Shown: positions 1 to 6,644 of the stretch, piece after piece
Position numbering within the stretch: position 1 is the stretch's first letter
Layout: each line of letters begins with the position of its first letter
DNA from: an uncultured Bacteroidota bacterium
GTDB lineage: Bacteria > Bacteroidota > Ignavibacteria > UBA10030 > UBA8401
Reading direction: 5' to 3'
DNA length: 10,337 nucleotides
Assembly: GCA_937920105.1 (NCBI GenBank)
Contig: CALETH010000020.1
Coordinates: 1 to 10,337, forward strand
Made by a program: the position numbers and the translations under genes
Notes under the pieces: generated by a model
The model's database searches: none
Told to the model about the DNA's origin: nothing
What the model saw: the letters and a program-made list of their open reading frames with translations, nothing else

Positions 1-1171
1 TTTCATCTTTACTTACGGCTTCGGGAAGAACTTTTTCTACTTCTTGTGCTATAAACCCTATTTGTTTTCCATTACCAAATTTCATAGTTGGATTGTCTCG
101 TTTATTCCAGTCATAAGTATGACCTGTTGTTTTCAATATTGTATTTAATGCATTTGGTATAGGAGTAATATTTGTTTTCAATCGCATATCAGAAAGAGGA
201 ACAAAACTTACTGCTCGTATACTTCCATTAACATCTAGCCTATAAGAAGCAGATGTATAACCAATTCCTACATTAGTAGCAGAGTCACCTAAAATAAGTG
301 TGTTACTTGCACTAACTTTTGCATTTGCTCCAATGGCTGTAGCATTTATGAGGCCTCCTGTAGTGACATCAGCATTATACCCTAAAGCAGTGTTGTGTGT
401 TCCATTTATGTTATTATAAAGTGCACTATTTCCTATAGCAGTATTGCGAATTCCACTTGTGTTGGAAGATAATGCCACATAACCGATAGCAGTATTATAT
501 TGTCCTGTTGTATTGTTTAAAAGAGTATTTATACCAAACGATGTATTCGCTATAGAGTCAGAATCTATCTTACCTGCTTTTTGATTATTAACACGAATAT
601 TGAAGGGTTTACTATCTATTGTACCAATAAAGTTCGTACCATCTACTGTACCAGCATTACCGGTTAAAGACCAACCACTTCCACTATTTGCAGGAGTTTG
701 CCAAGATGCTACACCACTTGCATCAGAAGTAAGAACTTTGCCTGTACCAGGGGTACCTCCCGTAATTTTAATTTGACCAGCTACTTCCAATTTTGTAGTT
801 GGATTAGAAGTCCCTATACCAACATTACCGGTTTGGTCTATCACAAACTGACGAAGAGTTGATGTACCATTAAAGTAATCTAATGCAAAACCATTTGGCG
901 TTGTGGCAGTACTAGAAAGTTGAAATATTGTCCATGTACGATTGGCAGCAATATTACGTAGTGTCATAGAATTATTGATATTAGTTGATGTTGCTTGCCA
1001 ATAGTTACCATTTAGTAATTCTAATTTATTAACTGGATATGCTGTACCTATTCCTACATTACCCTTATTATAATACACACTACTTCCATTTTGTGTCCAT
1101 TGTGAAAATGTAATCATATTTATACATAATATTCCAATGACAATACTGCAAAGATTGATTGTTGCTTTCAT
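1..1171 (-). CDS. Secreted tail-fiber-like protein with C-terminal S74 self-cleaving chaperone domain (3' end outside window)
   Basis: I read 390 codons on the minus strand (start 1171, running off at base 1). Residues 1-23 look like a signal peptide (MKATIN, then a hydrophobic run ending ITFS before Q24), so export is expected. GNVGIGT-type beta-helix motifs followed by a KLEV/RLDV strand occur near residues 37-51, 114-130 and 299-314. Residues 209-275 carry NTAIG-type 17-residue repeats. The Peptidase_S74 (intramolecular chaperone) domain starts at S327-D-M-R-L-K332 and continues with GHTYDW and QIGFIAQEVEKVLPEAVSKDE, cut by the window edge. In this family the Ser and Lys of the SDxRxK motif act in autocleavage just before the Ser, after a trimeric fiber has folded. 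A strong AAGGAG lies 8 nt upstream of the ATG. The signal peptide and lack of phage neighbours favour a host surface fiber over a prophage tail, but this is inference; the ligand is unknown. Confidence 0.88.
   Translation of the reverse strand, partial: MKATINLCSIVIGILCINMITFSQWTQNGSSVYYNKGNVGIGTAYPVNKLELLNGNYWQATSTNINNSMTLRNIAANRTWTIFQLSSTATTPNGFALDYFNGTSTLRQFVIDQTGNVGIGTSNPTTKLEVAGQIKITGGTPGTGKVLTSDASGVASWQTPANSGSGWSLTGNAGTVDGTNFIGTIDSKPFNIRVNNQKAGKIDSDSIANTSFGINTLLNNTTGQYNTAIGYVALSSNTSGIRNTAIGNSALYNNINGTHNTALGYNADVTTGGLINATAIGANAKVSASNTLILGDSATNVGIGYTSASYRLDVNGSIRAVSFVPLSDMRLKTNITPIPNALNTILKTTGHTYDWNKRDNPTMKFGNGKQIGFIAQEVEKVLPEAVSKDE
347..547 (-). repeat. 17-residue (51-bp) NTAIG repeats inside the S74 protein
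   Basis: On the minus strand, residues 209-225, 226-242 and 243-259 form three units of exactly 17 residues. Each begins NT[SA][FI]G and has the shape NTAIG--AL--N--G. A fourth, degenerate unit starts at N260 (NTALGYNADVT). The pattern resembles head-type beta-roll repeats of trimeric surface fibers (YadA-like NxAIG motifs). The DNA units have diverged, so this is conserved protein structure rather than a recent expansion. Confidence 0.8.
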
Positions 1172-1179
1172 GATGAAAT

Positions 1180-1185
1180 CTCCTT
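1180..1185 (-). promoter_or_regulatory. Shine-Dalgarno AAGGAG of the S74 gene
   Basis: The reverse complement of 1180-1185 is AAGGAG, 8 nt before the ATG at 1171. It fixes the start codon and is the strongest ribosome-binding site in the window. Confidence 0.75.
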
Positions 1186-1205
1186 ATATAGAATGTTTAA
1201 AGATT

Positions 1206-1221
1206 GCACAATTATTTGTGC
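1206..1221. promoter_or_regulatory. 16-bp dyad GCACAA-N4-TTGTGC upstream of the S74 gene
   Basis: Perfect 6-bp arms separated by TTAT, centred about 42 bp upstream of the S74 start codon and 20 bp beyond its Shine-Dalgarno. The size and place suit an operator for a dimeric regulator of the minus-strand gene, but no regulator is encoded here. A short hairpin in the mRNA leader is the alternative. Confidence 0.35.
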
Positions 1222-1448
1222 GTTATTTTTAATGATGAATCATTTTTTATCATTATTTCATAGTAGTTATTTCCTTTTTTTAGCATAAAAGTATTATTAA
1301 ATAATCATTTACTTATGCAAGATAATTAACAACAAGAATTTTTTCTGTGATATAGAATGCTTAGTGTCCATAATCACTATTGTAGTATCAACTATTATTT
1401 TAAAACTTCTTTACTTTTTTTTTACCCATTCTCCTCGTATCTTTAAAA

Positions 1449-2315
1449 ATGAAAATTCACGCACTTGCAAAAATTAATTTAGGATTAAGAATTATTAATA
1501 AACGAACAGACGGTTATCATAACATTGAAACCATTTTTCATCCAATTAATTTATATGATGAAATTACTCTTGAGCAAAATAACACCATAAAAATTTCTTC
1601 TTCAAATACACACCTCCCCACTAATAATAAAAATTTATGTTGGAAAGCCGTAGAACTTTTACAACAGTCTTTAAAAATTTCACAAGGAGTAAAAATCCAT
1701 ATACAAAAAAATATTCCTGTTGGAGCGGGATTAGGCGGCGGAAGTAGTAATGCAGCAGCAATGTTGTATTTTCTTCCAAAGTTGTGGAATGTACCAATAG
1801 AAAAAAATATTCTTCTCCCATTAGCACTTCAACTTGGTTCCGATGTTCCCTATTTTGTAGAATTGTATGAAGCACTGGAAAAAAAATCCAATCTCACATC
1901 AGGATATGCTGAAAGACGTGGTGAAAAAATAACAATGTTTTCACTTCAACTTCCCTACTGGATTGTTCTAGTTAATCCTAACATTCATATTTCTACACCG
2001 TGGGCTTATCAACAATATTCACTTCATCATTTGGAAAAAATGCCTTCGCAAAAAACCATGTTTGATATTTCAAAAAATACCATTACACCACTTTCTACAA
2101 TTCTTTATAATGATTTTGAAAAAGTTGTTCTTCCAGCACATCCAAAAATTGCTGAAATTAAAAATACATTCTTTTCTTTTGGAGCAGAATATTCTTTAAT
2201 GTCTGGAAGCGGTTCATCTATCTATGGATTATTTAAAAATGAAAACGATGCAAAAACAGCAATAGAACATTATAGAAAAGAGTATGTTGTTTCACTTACT
2301 GAACCAAATTGTTAA
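1449..2315 (+). CDS. ispE: 4-diphosphocytidyl-2-C-methyl-D-erythritol kinase (IspE)
   Basis: IspE phosphorylates the 2-hydroxyl of CDP-methylerythritol with ATP in the cytoplasmic MEP pathway to isoprenoids. The 288-residue length fits the family. Visible GHMP-kinase features are an N-terminal KINLGLRI with K8 and RTDGYHNI; the ATP loop IPVGAGLGGGSSNAAAM at about 89-105; LGSDVPYF with the expected catalytic D132; and the C-terminal GSGSSIYG loop at about 253-260. The start gives the usual MKIHALAKINLGL opening; upstream there is no convincing Shine-Dalgarno, only an A-rich stretch. Between GSDVPYF and the usual A-E-G-x-G-E-like segment there are about ten extra residues (about 139-151), and that segment reads AERRGE. 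The TonB receptor gene starts one base after the stop, suggesting co-transcription. Confidence 0.95.
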   Translation: MKIHALAKINLGLRIINKRTDGYHNIETIFHPINLYDEITLEQNNTIKISSSNTHLPTNNKNLCWKAVELLQQSLKISQGVKIHIQKNIPVGAGLGGGSSNAAAMLYFLPKLWNVPIEKNILLPLALQLGSDVPYFVELYEALEKKSNLTSGYAERRGEKITMFSLQLPYWIVLVNPNIHISTPWAYQQYSLHHLEKMPSQKTMFDISKNTITPLSTILYNDFEKVVLPAHPKIAEIKNTFFSFGAEYSLMSGSGSSIYGLFKNENDAKTAIEHYRKEYVVSLTEPNC

Positions 2316-2316
2316 T

Positions 2317-4326
2317 ATGAAATTTAAAAAAAAACTTTGCACCTCTGCGTTCGCCATAGGCGAATTGCGTGAACTATTATTTTTATTCTTGATAACCTTT
2401 CCAATTTTCGCACAAGATTCTCTTCTTACACAAAAAGATACACTCACACACATCACACCAATTCCATTTGTTGGAACATTAGAGAATTCATCTTCACTCA
2501 ACACAATTTCTAATACACAACTATTATGGAATAATGAACGTTCACTCAGCGATATTCTCCAAACACAATCAGGAATTTATGTTCGGGACTTAGGAAGTTT
2601 TGGAAAAGACCATCAAATCACACTCAATGGAATTGACACTCGTGGAATTGCCTTTTTTATTGATGGAATACAACAGAATAATTTCATCACCGGAAATTAT
2701 AATCTTTACACACTTTCAACGGAAGCAATAGAAAAGATAGAATACATCAGTGGAACTGAAGCAAGTATCTATGGAATAAATTCCCCTGGTGGAGCAATCA
2801 ATCTCATCACAAAAAATTTTTACACTAATAAACCATATTCGCGATTGCATTACAGCCAAGGAATTAATGGATATTCTCAAACAGATGCACTCTTCAGTCA
2901 AAATATTTTTAATAGATTCAATTTTACTTTTGAACTTTCACGAAGTACATATGGAACGAATAATGCAGAAAATAATTATCGTGCAAGATTTCCCAATGAA
3001 AATTATGATGGATGGAATTTTCGTACAAAATTACGTTACAATATTTCCAACACATTCAACATACTATTTTCTCACAATTATAATAAAATGTGGAATGGGC
3101 TAAATGGCGGAATAAATCGTTCTATTTCACCCAATATTTACGATGAACTCAATGCAGAAGTATATAATACTGATGCATTCGAAAAAAAAATTGAACATAA
3201 TTTCAATCTCACCACAGCAACACATTTGTTTAATGATTCACTACAACTCACAACGCTTTCACTTTTTTACATAAACTCACTTCGTGAATATCGTGATGAA
3301 GAAAATAGAACTGATGGAAATGGAATTTTTATTGCATCAAACCATCAAACTGCAAATCTTGGCGGAGTGTTGAAACATCAATGGTCTTCATCATTTCATA
3401 ATTTTCTTTTTTCCGCAGAAACTCAATTAATAGAAATAGAAAAAAGTGCAAATATAGGAAAAGTTTCCGGAAAAAAATTTAGTGCAAGTGCAAAAGAAGA
3501 AATTATTTTTTTACAACCTTTCACTTTTTCTGTTTTCGGAAGATTTGATAATATTTTCGAACGCAATGCATTAAGTTTTGGTGCAAATCTTAATTTCACA
3601 CTCACAAAAAATATTTCTCTTTTTGGTGGATATTCCTCATCAGAACGTGTACCAACATTACAAGAATTGTATTGGGATACCATTCCATTACAAACTCAAC
3701 GCTCATTAAAAAATGAAGAACATACACTTTTTGAAAGCGGACTGCAATTTTCGTTAGAAAACTTTTTTCAAGGAAAAATTTCTTACAGCAATCGCACCAT
3801 TCAATTTCCCATCATTATAATAGAGCAAAAAACTGAAGAACAAATTTCACATCTCCAAGTTTTACAAAGTACCACAAGAACTTATAATGCTATCAATGTT
3901 AATTTCAATACACACTATAAACAATTTTTTCTGGATGGTTCAATATCTTATCTTCATCAATCAAAATTTCTCTATGATGATATACCTCTCACATTGACAC
4001 CGCAATTATATGCAGATGCATCGTTGTATTTTCGTGATACCTTATTCAATAATAATTTGGATTTAAAAATTGGACTACGAAGCAAATATATTTCCGAACA
4101 AACAGGGATGAAACCATTTGATGAAGCAAATATTTTTGTTCCATCGATAGAAAGTATTTTTGGACCCAGTGCTGCAACGGATTTTTTTGTGATGGGAAAA
4201 ATTGGCGACGCGTACATTCATTTTATGTGGGAAAATATTTTTGGTGTACAATATATGCTCACACCAGTATATCCAATGTATAGCAGTAATATCCGATTTG
4301 GCGTTTCGTGGGAATTTTGGAATTGA
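2317..4326 (+). CDS. TonB-dependent outer-membrane receptor
   Basis: The 669-residue protein is a probable ligand-gated outer-membrane porin that imports a scarce nutrient (siderophore, cobalamin or similar) using TonB-ExbBD energy. The leader has a Lys-rich start, a hydrophobic run at about 20-31 and a likely cut at FA-QDS. The plug domain spans about 66-168, with LSDILQTQSGIYVRDLGSFG, a VDGI-like FIDGIQQN and IYGINSPGGAINLITK. The rest is alternating beta-barrel strands, including an ERVPTLQELYW segment and a final strand ending in an aromatic (NIRFGVSWEFWN). I chose the ATG at 2317: the in-frame ATG at 2284 lies inside ispE and would put a non-signal-like stretch before the Lys-rich start. 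Only one base separates it from ispE. There is no SusD partner and no carboxypeptidase-like N-domain. The substrate cannot be told from sequence. A GC-rich insert sits in the leader (separate entry). Confidence 0.9.
   Translation: MKFKKKLCTSAFAIGELRELLFLFLITFPIFAQDSLLTQKDTLTHITPIPFVGTLENSSSLNTISNTQLLWNNERSLSDILQTQSGIYVRDLGSFGKDHQITLNGIDTRGIAFFIDGIQQNNFITGNYNLYTLSTEAIEKIEYISGTEASIYGINSPGGAINLITKNFYTNKPYSRLHYSQGINGYSQTDALFSQNIFNRFNFTFELSRSTYGTNNAENNYRARFPNENYDGWNFRTKLRYNISNTFNILFSHNYNKMWNGLNGGINRSISPNIYDELNAEVYNTDAFEKKIEHNFNLTTATHLFNDSLQLTTLSLFYINSLREYRDEENRTDGNGIFIASNHQTANLGGVLKHQWSSSFHNFLFSAETQLIEIEKSANIGKVSGKKFSASAKEEIIFLQPFTFSVFGRFDNIFERNALSFGANLNFTLTKNISLFGGYSSSERVPTLQELYWDTIPLQTQRSLKNEEHTLFESGLQFSLENFFQGKISYSNRTIQFPIIIIEQKTEEQISHLQVLQSTTRTYNAINVNFNTHYKQFFLDGSISYLHQSKFLYDDIPLTLTPQLYADASLYFRDTLFNNNLDLKIGLRSKYISEQTGMKPFDEANIFVPSIESIFGPSAATDFFVMGKIGDAYIHFMWENIFGVQYMLTPVYPMYSSNIRFGVSWEFWN
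2338..2376 (+). repeat. In-frame GC-rich palindromic insert in the receptor leader
   Basis: These 13 codons (CTSAFAIGELREL) separate the Lys-rich start MKFKKKL from the hydrophobic core LFLFLITFPIFA of the signal peptide. They are well over half G+C inside much more AT-rich DNA, and contain the perfect hairpin TTCGCC-ATA-GGCGAA at 2350-2364 flanked by TGCG-type words. Removing exactly these 39 bases would leave an ordinary signal peptide in frame. I infer a small repeat that inserted without breaking the frame; no second copy is visible in this window. Confidence 0.5.
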
Positions 4327-4343
4327 GTATTATTTTTCGTTTG

Positions 4344-4421
4344 CGTCATTCCCGCACGTTTTTAGCGGGAATCTATTTTCTGGATGCCCGATAATCCCGA
4401 CTTGTCGGGACGGGCATGACG
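4344..4421. repeat. Dispersed double-hairpin element, copy 1
   Basis: The element has outer inverted ends CGTCAT/ATGACG. The first hairpin is ATTCCCGC / GCGGGAAT (4348-4355 with 4365-4372, 9-nt loop ACGTTTTTA). The second is ATGCCCG / CGGGCAT (4384-4390 with 4411-4417) enclosing TCCCGAC-TT-GTCGGGA at 4395-4410. It lies 17 bp after the receptor stop and 100 bp before recA. It may fold at the receptor mRNA 3' end, but no T-tract follows, so a classical terminator is not shown. Confidence 0.75.
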
Positions 4422-4474
4422 AAGATTTTGATTATAAAAAATATCATTTGCACATCACACCATTTTTTTTCTAC

Positions 4475-4491
4475 ATTGTAAAACTAACAAT
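4475..4491. promoter_or_regulatory. Weak dyad ATTGT-N7-ACAAT upstream of recA
   Basis: A 5+5 dyad centred about 39 bp before the recA start, in a very AT-rich region that must hold the recA promoter. It could be a LexA-type operator, but a dyad this short is common by chance in AT-rich DNA and I recognise no known SOS box. A TATAAT at 4496-4501 is a possible -10 element without a good -35 at normal spacing. Confidence 0.2.
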
Positions 4492-4508
4492 TATATATAA
4501 TTATTATT

Positions 4509-4514
4509 AAAGGA
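4509..4514 (+). promoter_or_regulatory. Shine-Dalgarno AAAGGA of recA
   Basis: AAAGGA with a 7-nt T-rich spacer before the ATG at 4522. It supports that start. Confidence 0.7.
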
Positions 4515-4521
4515 TTTTTTT

Positions 4522-5595
4522 ATGGCAGAAGATAAAGACTCCAGAGTACAAGCACTCAAAGTCGCAATAGAACAAATTGAAAAACAACACGGAAAAGGTT
4601 CCATCATGAAAATGACTGATGGACCAATCGCAAAAATAGATGCAATTTCTACTGGCTCAATTTCACTTGACACTGCACTTGGCATTGGCGGAATTCCACG
4701 TGGAAGAGTTATTGAAATTTACGGACCAGAATCTTCCGGAAAAACCACCATCTGTTTACACATCATTGCGGAAGCACAAAAAACCGGAGGCATTGCAGCA
4801 TTCATCGATGCAGAACATGCTCTTGATATTGCGTATGCAAAACGACTTGGTGTAGATACCACCAATCTTTTACTTTCACAACCAGAATTTGGAGAACAAG
4901 CATTGGAAATTGTAGAAACACTCGTTCGCAGTGGTGCATTGGATATTATTGTTGTGGATTCCGTTGCGGCACTTACACCAAGAGCAGAAATTGAAGGTGA
5001 AATGGGAGACCCTTCGATGGGAGTTCAAGCACGTTTGATGTCTCAAGCACTTCGCAAACTCACCGCCGCAATCAGTAAATCCAAAACAGCAGTAATTTTT
5101 ACCAATCAATTACGTATGAAAATCGGTGTAATGTTCGGAAATCCTGAAACCACCACTGGTGGAAATGCACTAAAATTTTATGCTTCTGTAAGAATGGATG
5201 TTCGTCGTATTGAGGCATTAAAAGATGGAACAAATGTTATTGGAAATAGGACAAAAGTAAAAGTCGTAAAAAATAAAGTTGCGCCACCATTCCGCGAAGC
5301 ACAATTTGATATTTTCTACAACGAGGGAATTTCTAAATTGGGAGATTTAATTGATGTTGCTGTAGAAAATAATATCATCGCAAAAAGTGGTTCATGGTTC
5401 TCTTATAAAGAAGAACGTATCGGTCAAGGACGTGATGCGGTAAAAGCATTCCTCATCTCTTCACCAAAAACAGCAGATGAAATTTTACTTGCAGTGAAAA
5501 AGAAATTTGGAGTTGTTGCAGAAGATGCAAAGCCGTCAGAAACTAAAACAGAAACAAAATCCGAAGCAAAAACCGAAACAGCAAAGAAAAAGTAA
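4522..5595 (+). CDS. recA: Recombinase RecA
   Basis: RecA forms an ATP-dependent filament on single-stranded DNA, pairs homologous strands and stimulates LexA-type repressor cleavage. The 357 residues match the family. Visible motifs are an N-terminal helix with QIEKQHGKGSIM (18-29), Walker A GPESSGKTT (68-76), Walker B DIIVVDS (141-147) ending in AALTPRAE, loop L2 from about LRMKIGVMFGN (197-207) into PETTTGG, and KFYASVRMDVRRI. The start has a good Shine-Dalgarno and the expected MAEDKDSRVQALKVAIEQIE opening. The C-terminal tail (about 337-357) is a low-complexity Thr/Lys/Glu run ending AKKK, less acidic than the E. coli tail. recX follows after 182 bp containing a hairpin element. SOS control is expected from the family, but no known operator is evident. 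Confidence 0.98.
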   Translation: MAEDKDSRVQALKVAIEQIEKQHGKGSIMKMTDGPIAKIDAISTGSISLDTALGIGGIPRGRVIEIYGPESSGKTTICLHIIAEAQKTGGIAAFIDAEHALDIAYAKRLGVDTTNLLLSQPEFGEQALEIVETLVRSGALDIIVVDSVAALTPRAEIEGEMGDPSMGVQARLMSQALRKLTAAISKSKTAVIFTNQLRMKIGVMFGNPETTTGGNALKFYASVRMDVRRIEALKDGTNVIGNRTKVKVVKNKVAPPFREAQFDIFYNEGISKLGDLIDVAVENNIIAKSGSWFSYKEERIGQGRDAVKAFLISSPKTADEILLAVKKKFGVVAEDAKPSETKTETKSEAKTETAKKK

Positions 5596-5611
5596 AATAG
5601 TTAATATTTAA

Positions 5612-5691
5612 TGTCATTCCCGCGAAAGCGGAAATCCACATTTTTATTTTTTTTCAATATGGATTCCCGCTAAAAACATGCGGGAATGACA
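5612..5691. repeat. Dispersed double-hairpin element, copy 2 (between recA and recX)
   Basis: The element has perfect 12-bp inverted ends, TGTCATTCCCGC (5612-5623) and GCGGGAATGACA (5680-5691). Inside the left end is ATTCCCGC-GAAA-GCGGAAAT (one mismatch). Inside the right end is ATTCCCGC-TAAAAACAT-GCGGGAAT (5663-5687). The right loop is nearly the reverse complement of the copy 1 loop. It starts 17 bp after the recA stop and could attenuate or process a recA-recX message, which is inference. Confidence 0.8.
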
Positions 5692-5713
5692 GTTTTTAAG
5701 ATTTCAGCAAAAA

Positions 5714-5719
5714 TATAAT
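5714..5719 (+). promoter_or_regulatory. Possible -10 box (TATAAT) for recX
   Basis: A perfect TATAAT lies 58 bp upstream of the recX ATG and just after the hairpin element. No TTGACA-like box sits at 16-18 bp; the nearest similar word, ATGACA (5686-5691), is 22 bp away. It would give recX its own promoter in addition to recA read-through, but in AT-rich DNA this is weak evidence. Confidence 0.2.
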
Positions 5720-5741
5720 AGGATGCAAATCCGCAACTATA

Positions 5742-5776
5742 ACTGAATACTGAGAACTGACCTCTGAAAACTATAA
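5742..5776 (+). repeat. Degenerate heptamer array ACTGANN, copy A
   Basis: Five 7-bp units read ACTGAAT, ACTGAGA, ACTGACC, TCTGAAA and ACTATAA. The array ends one base before the recX start codon, so it occupies the place where a ribosome-binding site would be. A second array of the same period and consensus lies at 7409-7436. Confidence 0.6.
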
Positions 5777-5777
5777 A

Positions 5778-6413
5778 ATGCTCATCACCAAAATAGAACG
5801 ACAGAAAAATGATAAAACGCGCAGGTCTATCTTTGTTGATGGTGAATATTCTTTTAGTGTTAGTGAAGACCTTTTCTATCGCAGCAATTTATATGAAAAC
5901 AATGAAATCACTGAACAAGAAATTCAGAACATTATAACAACTGAACAATTAGAAACAGCAAAAAAAATAGCCGTACGATATCGCTCATTTCGTCCACGTT
6001 CGCAAAAAGAAATAGAACAATATCTCGCAAAAAAAGATTTTTCAAAAGGAATTATAGAACAAACAATTCAACATCTTTATCAAATCAATTTATTAAATGA
6101 TGAAGAATTTGCACGAATGTTGTGCAGAGATATTTTAGCAAGAAAACCAAAAGGAAAAATTGTCGTTCAGCAGCAATTACAAAAAAAAGGAATAGAAAAA
6201 ACTATTATAGAAAAAATTCTACCGGAATTTTTTACTGAAGAAACCGAACTCCAGAACGCAACAACACTCGCACAAAAACAGTATCACAAATTACAAACAT
6301 CATCAAAAAAAATGGATGAACAAAAAATAAAAAAACGTTTGTTTGATTTTTTATTGCGAAAAGGATTTACTACTACTATTGTGATTAAAATTATTAATAC
6401 AATAAAAAAATAA
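5778..6413 (+). CDS. recX: RecX family regulator of RecA
   Basis: RecX binds RecA filaments and limits their extension and activity. The 211-residue protein has the RecX helical-repeat signature: RPRSQKEIEQYL (72-83), IIEQTIQHLYQINLLNDEEFA (92-112), KPKGKIVVQQQLQKKGIE (123-140) and a last repeat with RLFDFLLRKGF (187-197). About 55 extra N-terminal residues (MLITKIERQ, FVDGEYSFSV) match the longer RecX type seen in Firmicutes and Bacteroidota rather than short E. coli RecX. Its position directly after recA supports the call. There is no Shine-Dalgarno; the heptamer array abuts the start. Lys-rich composition and many A-runs match the neighbouring genes. Confidence 0.93.
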   Translation: MLITKIERQKNDKTRRSIFVDGEYSFSVSEDLFYRSNLYENNEITEQEIQNIITTEQLETAKKIAVRYRSFRPRSQKEIEQYLAKKDFSKGIIEQTIQHLYQINLLNDEEFARMLCRDILARKPKGKIVVQQQLQKKGIEKTIIEKILPEFFTEETELQNATTLAQKQYHKLQTSSKKMDEQKIKKRLFDFLLRKGFTTTIVIKIINTIKK

Positions 6414-6418
6414 ACCAT

Positions 6419-6438
6419 CCTCGTCGCAAGCGGCGAGG
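6419..6438 (+). terminator. GC-rich hairpin after recX
   Basis: CCTCGTCG / CGGCGAGG forms an 8-bp stem (one G-U pair) with loop CAAG, starting 5 nt after the recX stop codon. It is very GC-rich for this region. No T-tract follows, so it may be a 3'-end stabiliser or a Rho-type end rather than a classical intrinsic terminator. Confidence 0.4.
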
Positions 6439-6448
6439 TATCTGCTTT

Positions 6449-6506
6449 GTCATTCCGCACTTGATGCGGAATCCATCTTGTGGATTCCCGCTTTCGCGGG
6501 AATGAC
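6449..6506. repeat. Dispersed double-hairpin element, copy 3
   Basis: Outer ends GTCATTCC (6449-6456) and GGAATGAC (6499-6506) are perfect inverted repeats. The left hairpin is ATTCCGCA-CTTGA-TGCGGAAT (6452-6472) and the right is ATTCCCGC-TTTC-GCGGGAAT (6484-6503). The middle GGAATCCA / TGGATTCC (6468-6475 with 6481-6488) can also pair. Compact 58-bp copy between recX and the exonuclease gene. Confidence 0.8.
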
Positions 6507-6644
6507 GACGCAAGAATCGGAGTATTAGACCCAAAAGAGAATAAAAGATTTCATGAAAAAACTACTGAATTTACACAAGAGAATATTCAAAACCCAGAAA
6601 TAAAACATCATACAAACCATATAATCATAGTTTAACACAATATT

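Noticed and set aside
1..1171. Prophage tail-fiber gene
   Set aside because: No other phage genes in the window and a signal peptide at the N-terminus; a host surface protein is more likely, although the outside flank is unseen.
2284..2316. Earlier start (ATG at 2284) for the TonB receptor
   Set aside because: It lies inside ispE and adds 11 residues ahead of the Lys-rich signal-peptide start; the ATG at 2317 one base after ispE is better.
4344..4421. Hairpin element as an intrinsic terminator of the receptor gene
   Set aside because: No T-tract follows either stem, and the same element recurs elsewhere in both full and half forms, so a dispersed repeat explains it better.
4202..4510. 102-codon plus-strand frame overlapping the receptor end and the gap before recA
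   Set aside because: It overlaps the receptor end, reads through the hairpin element, and shows no domain.
6554..6604. Short frame MKKLLNLHKRIFKTQK before the exonuclease
   Set aside because: Sixteen codons with no ribosome-binding site; expected by chance in A-rich DNA.
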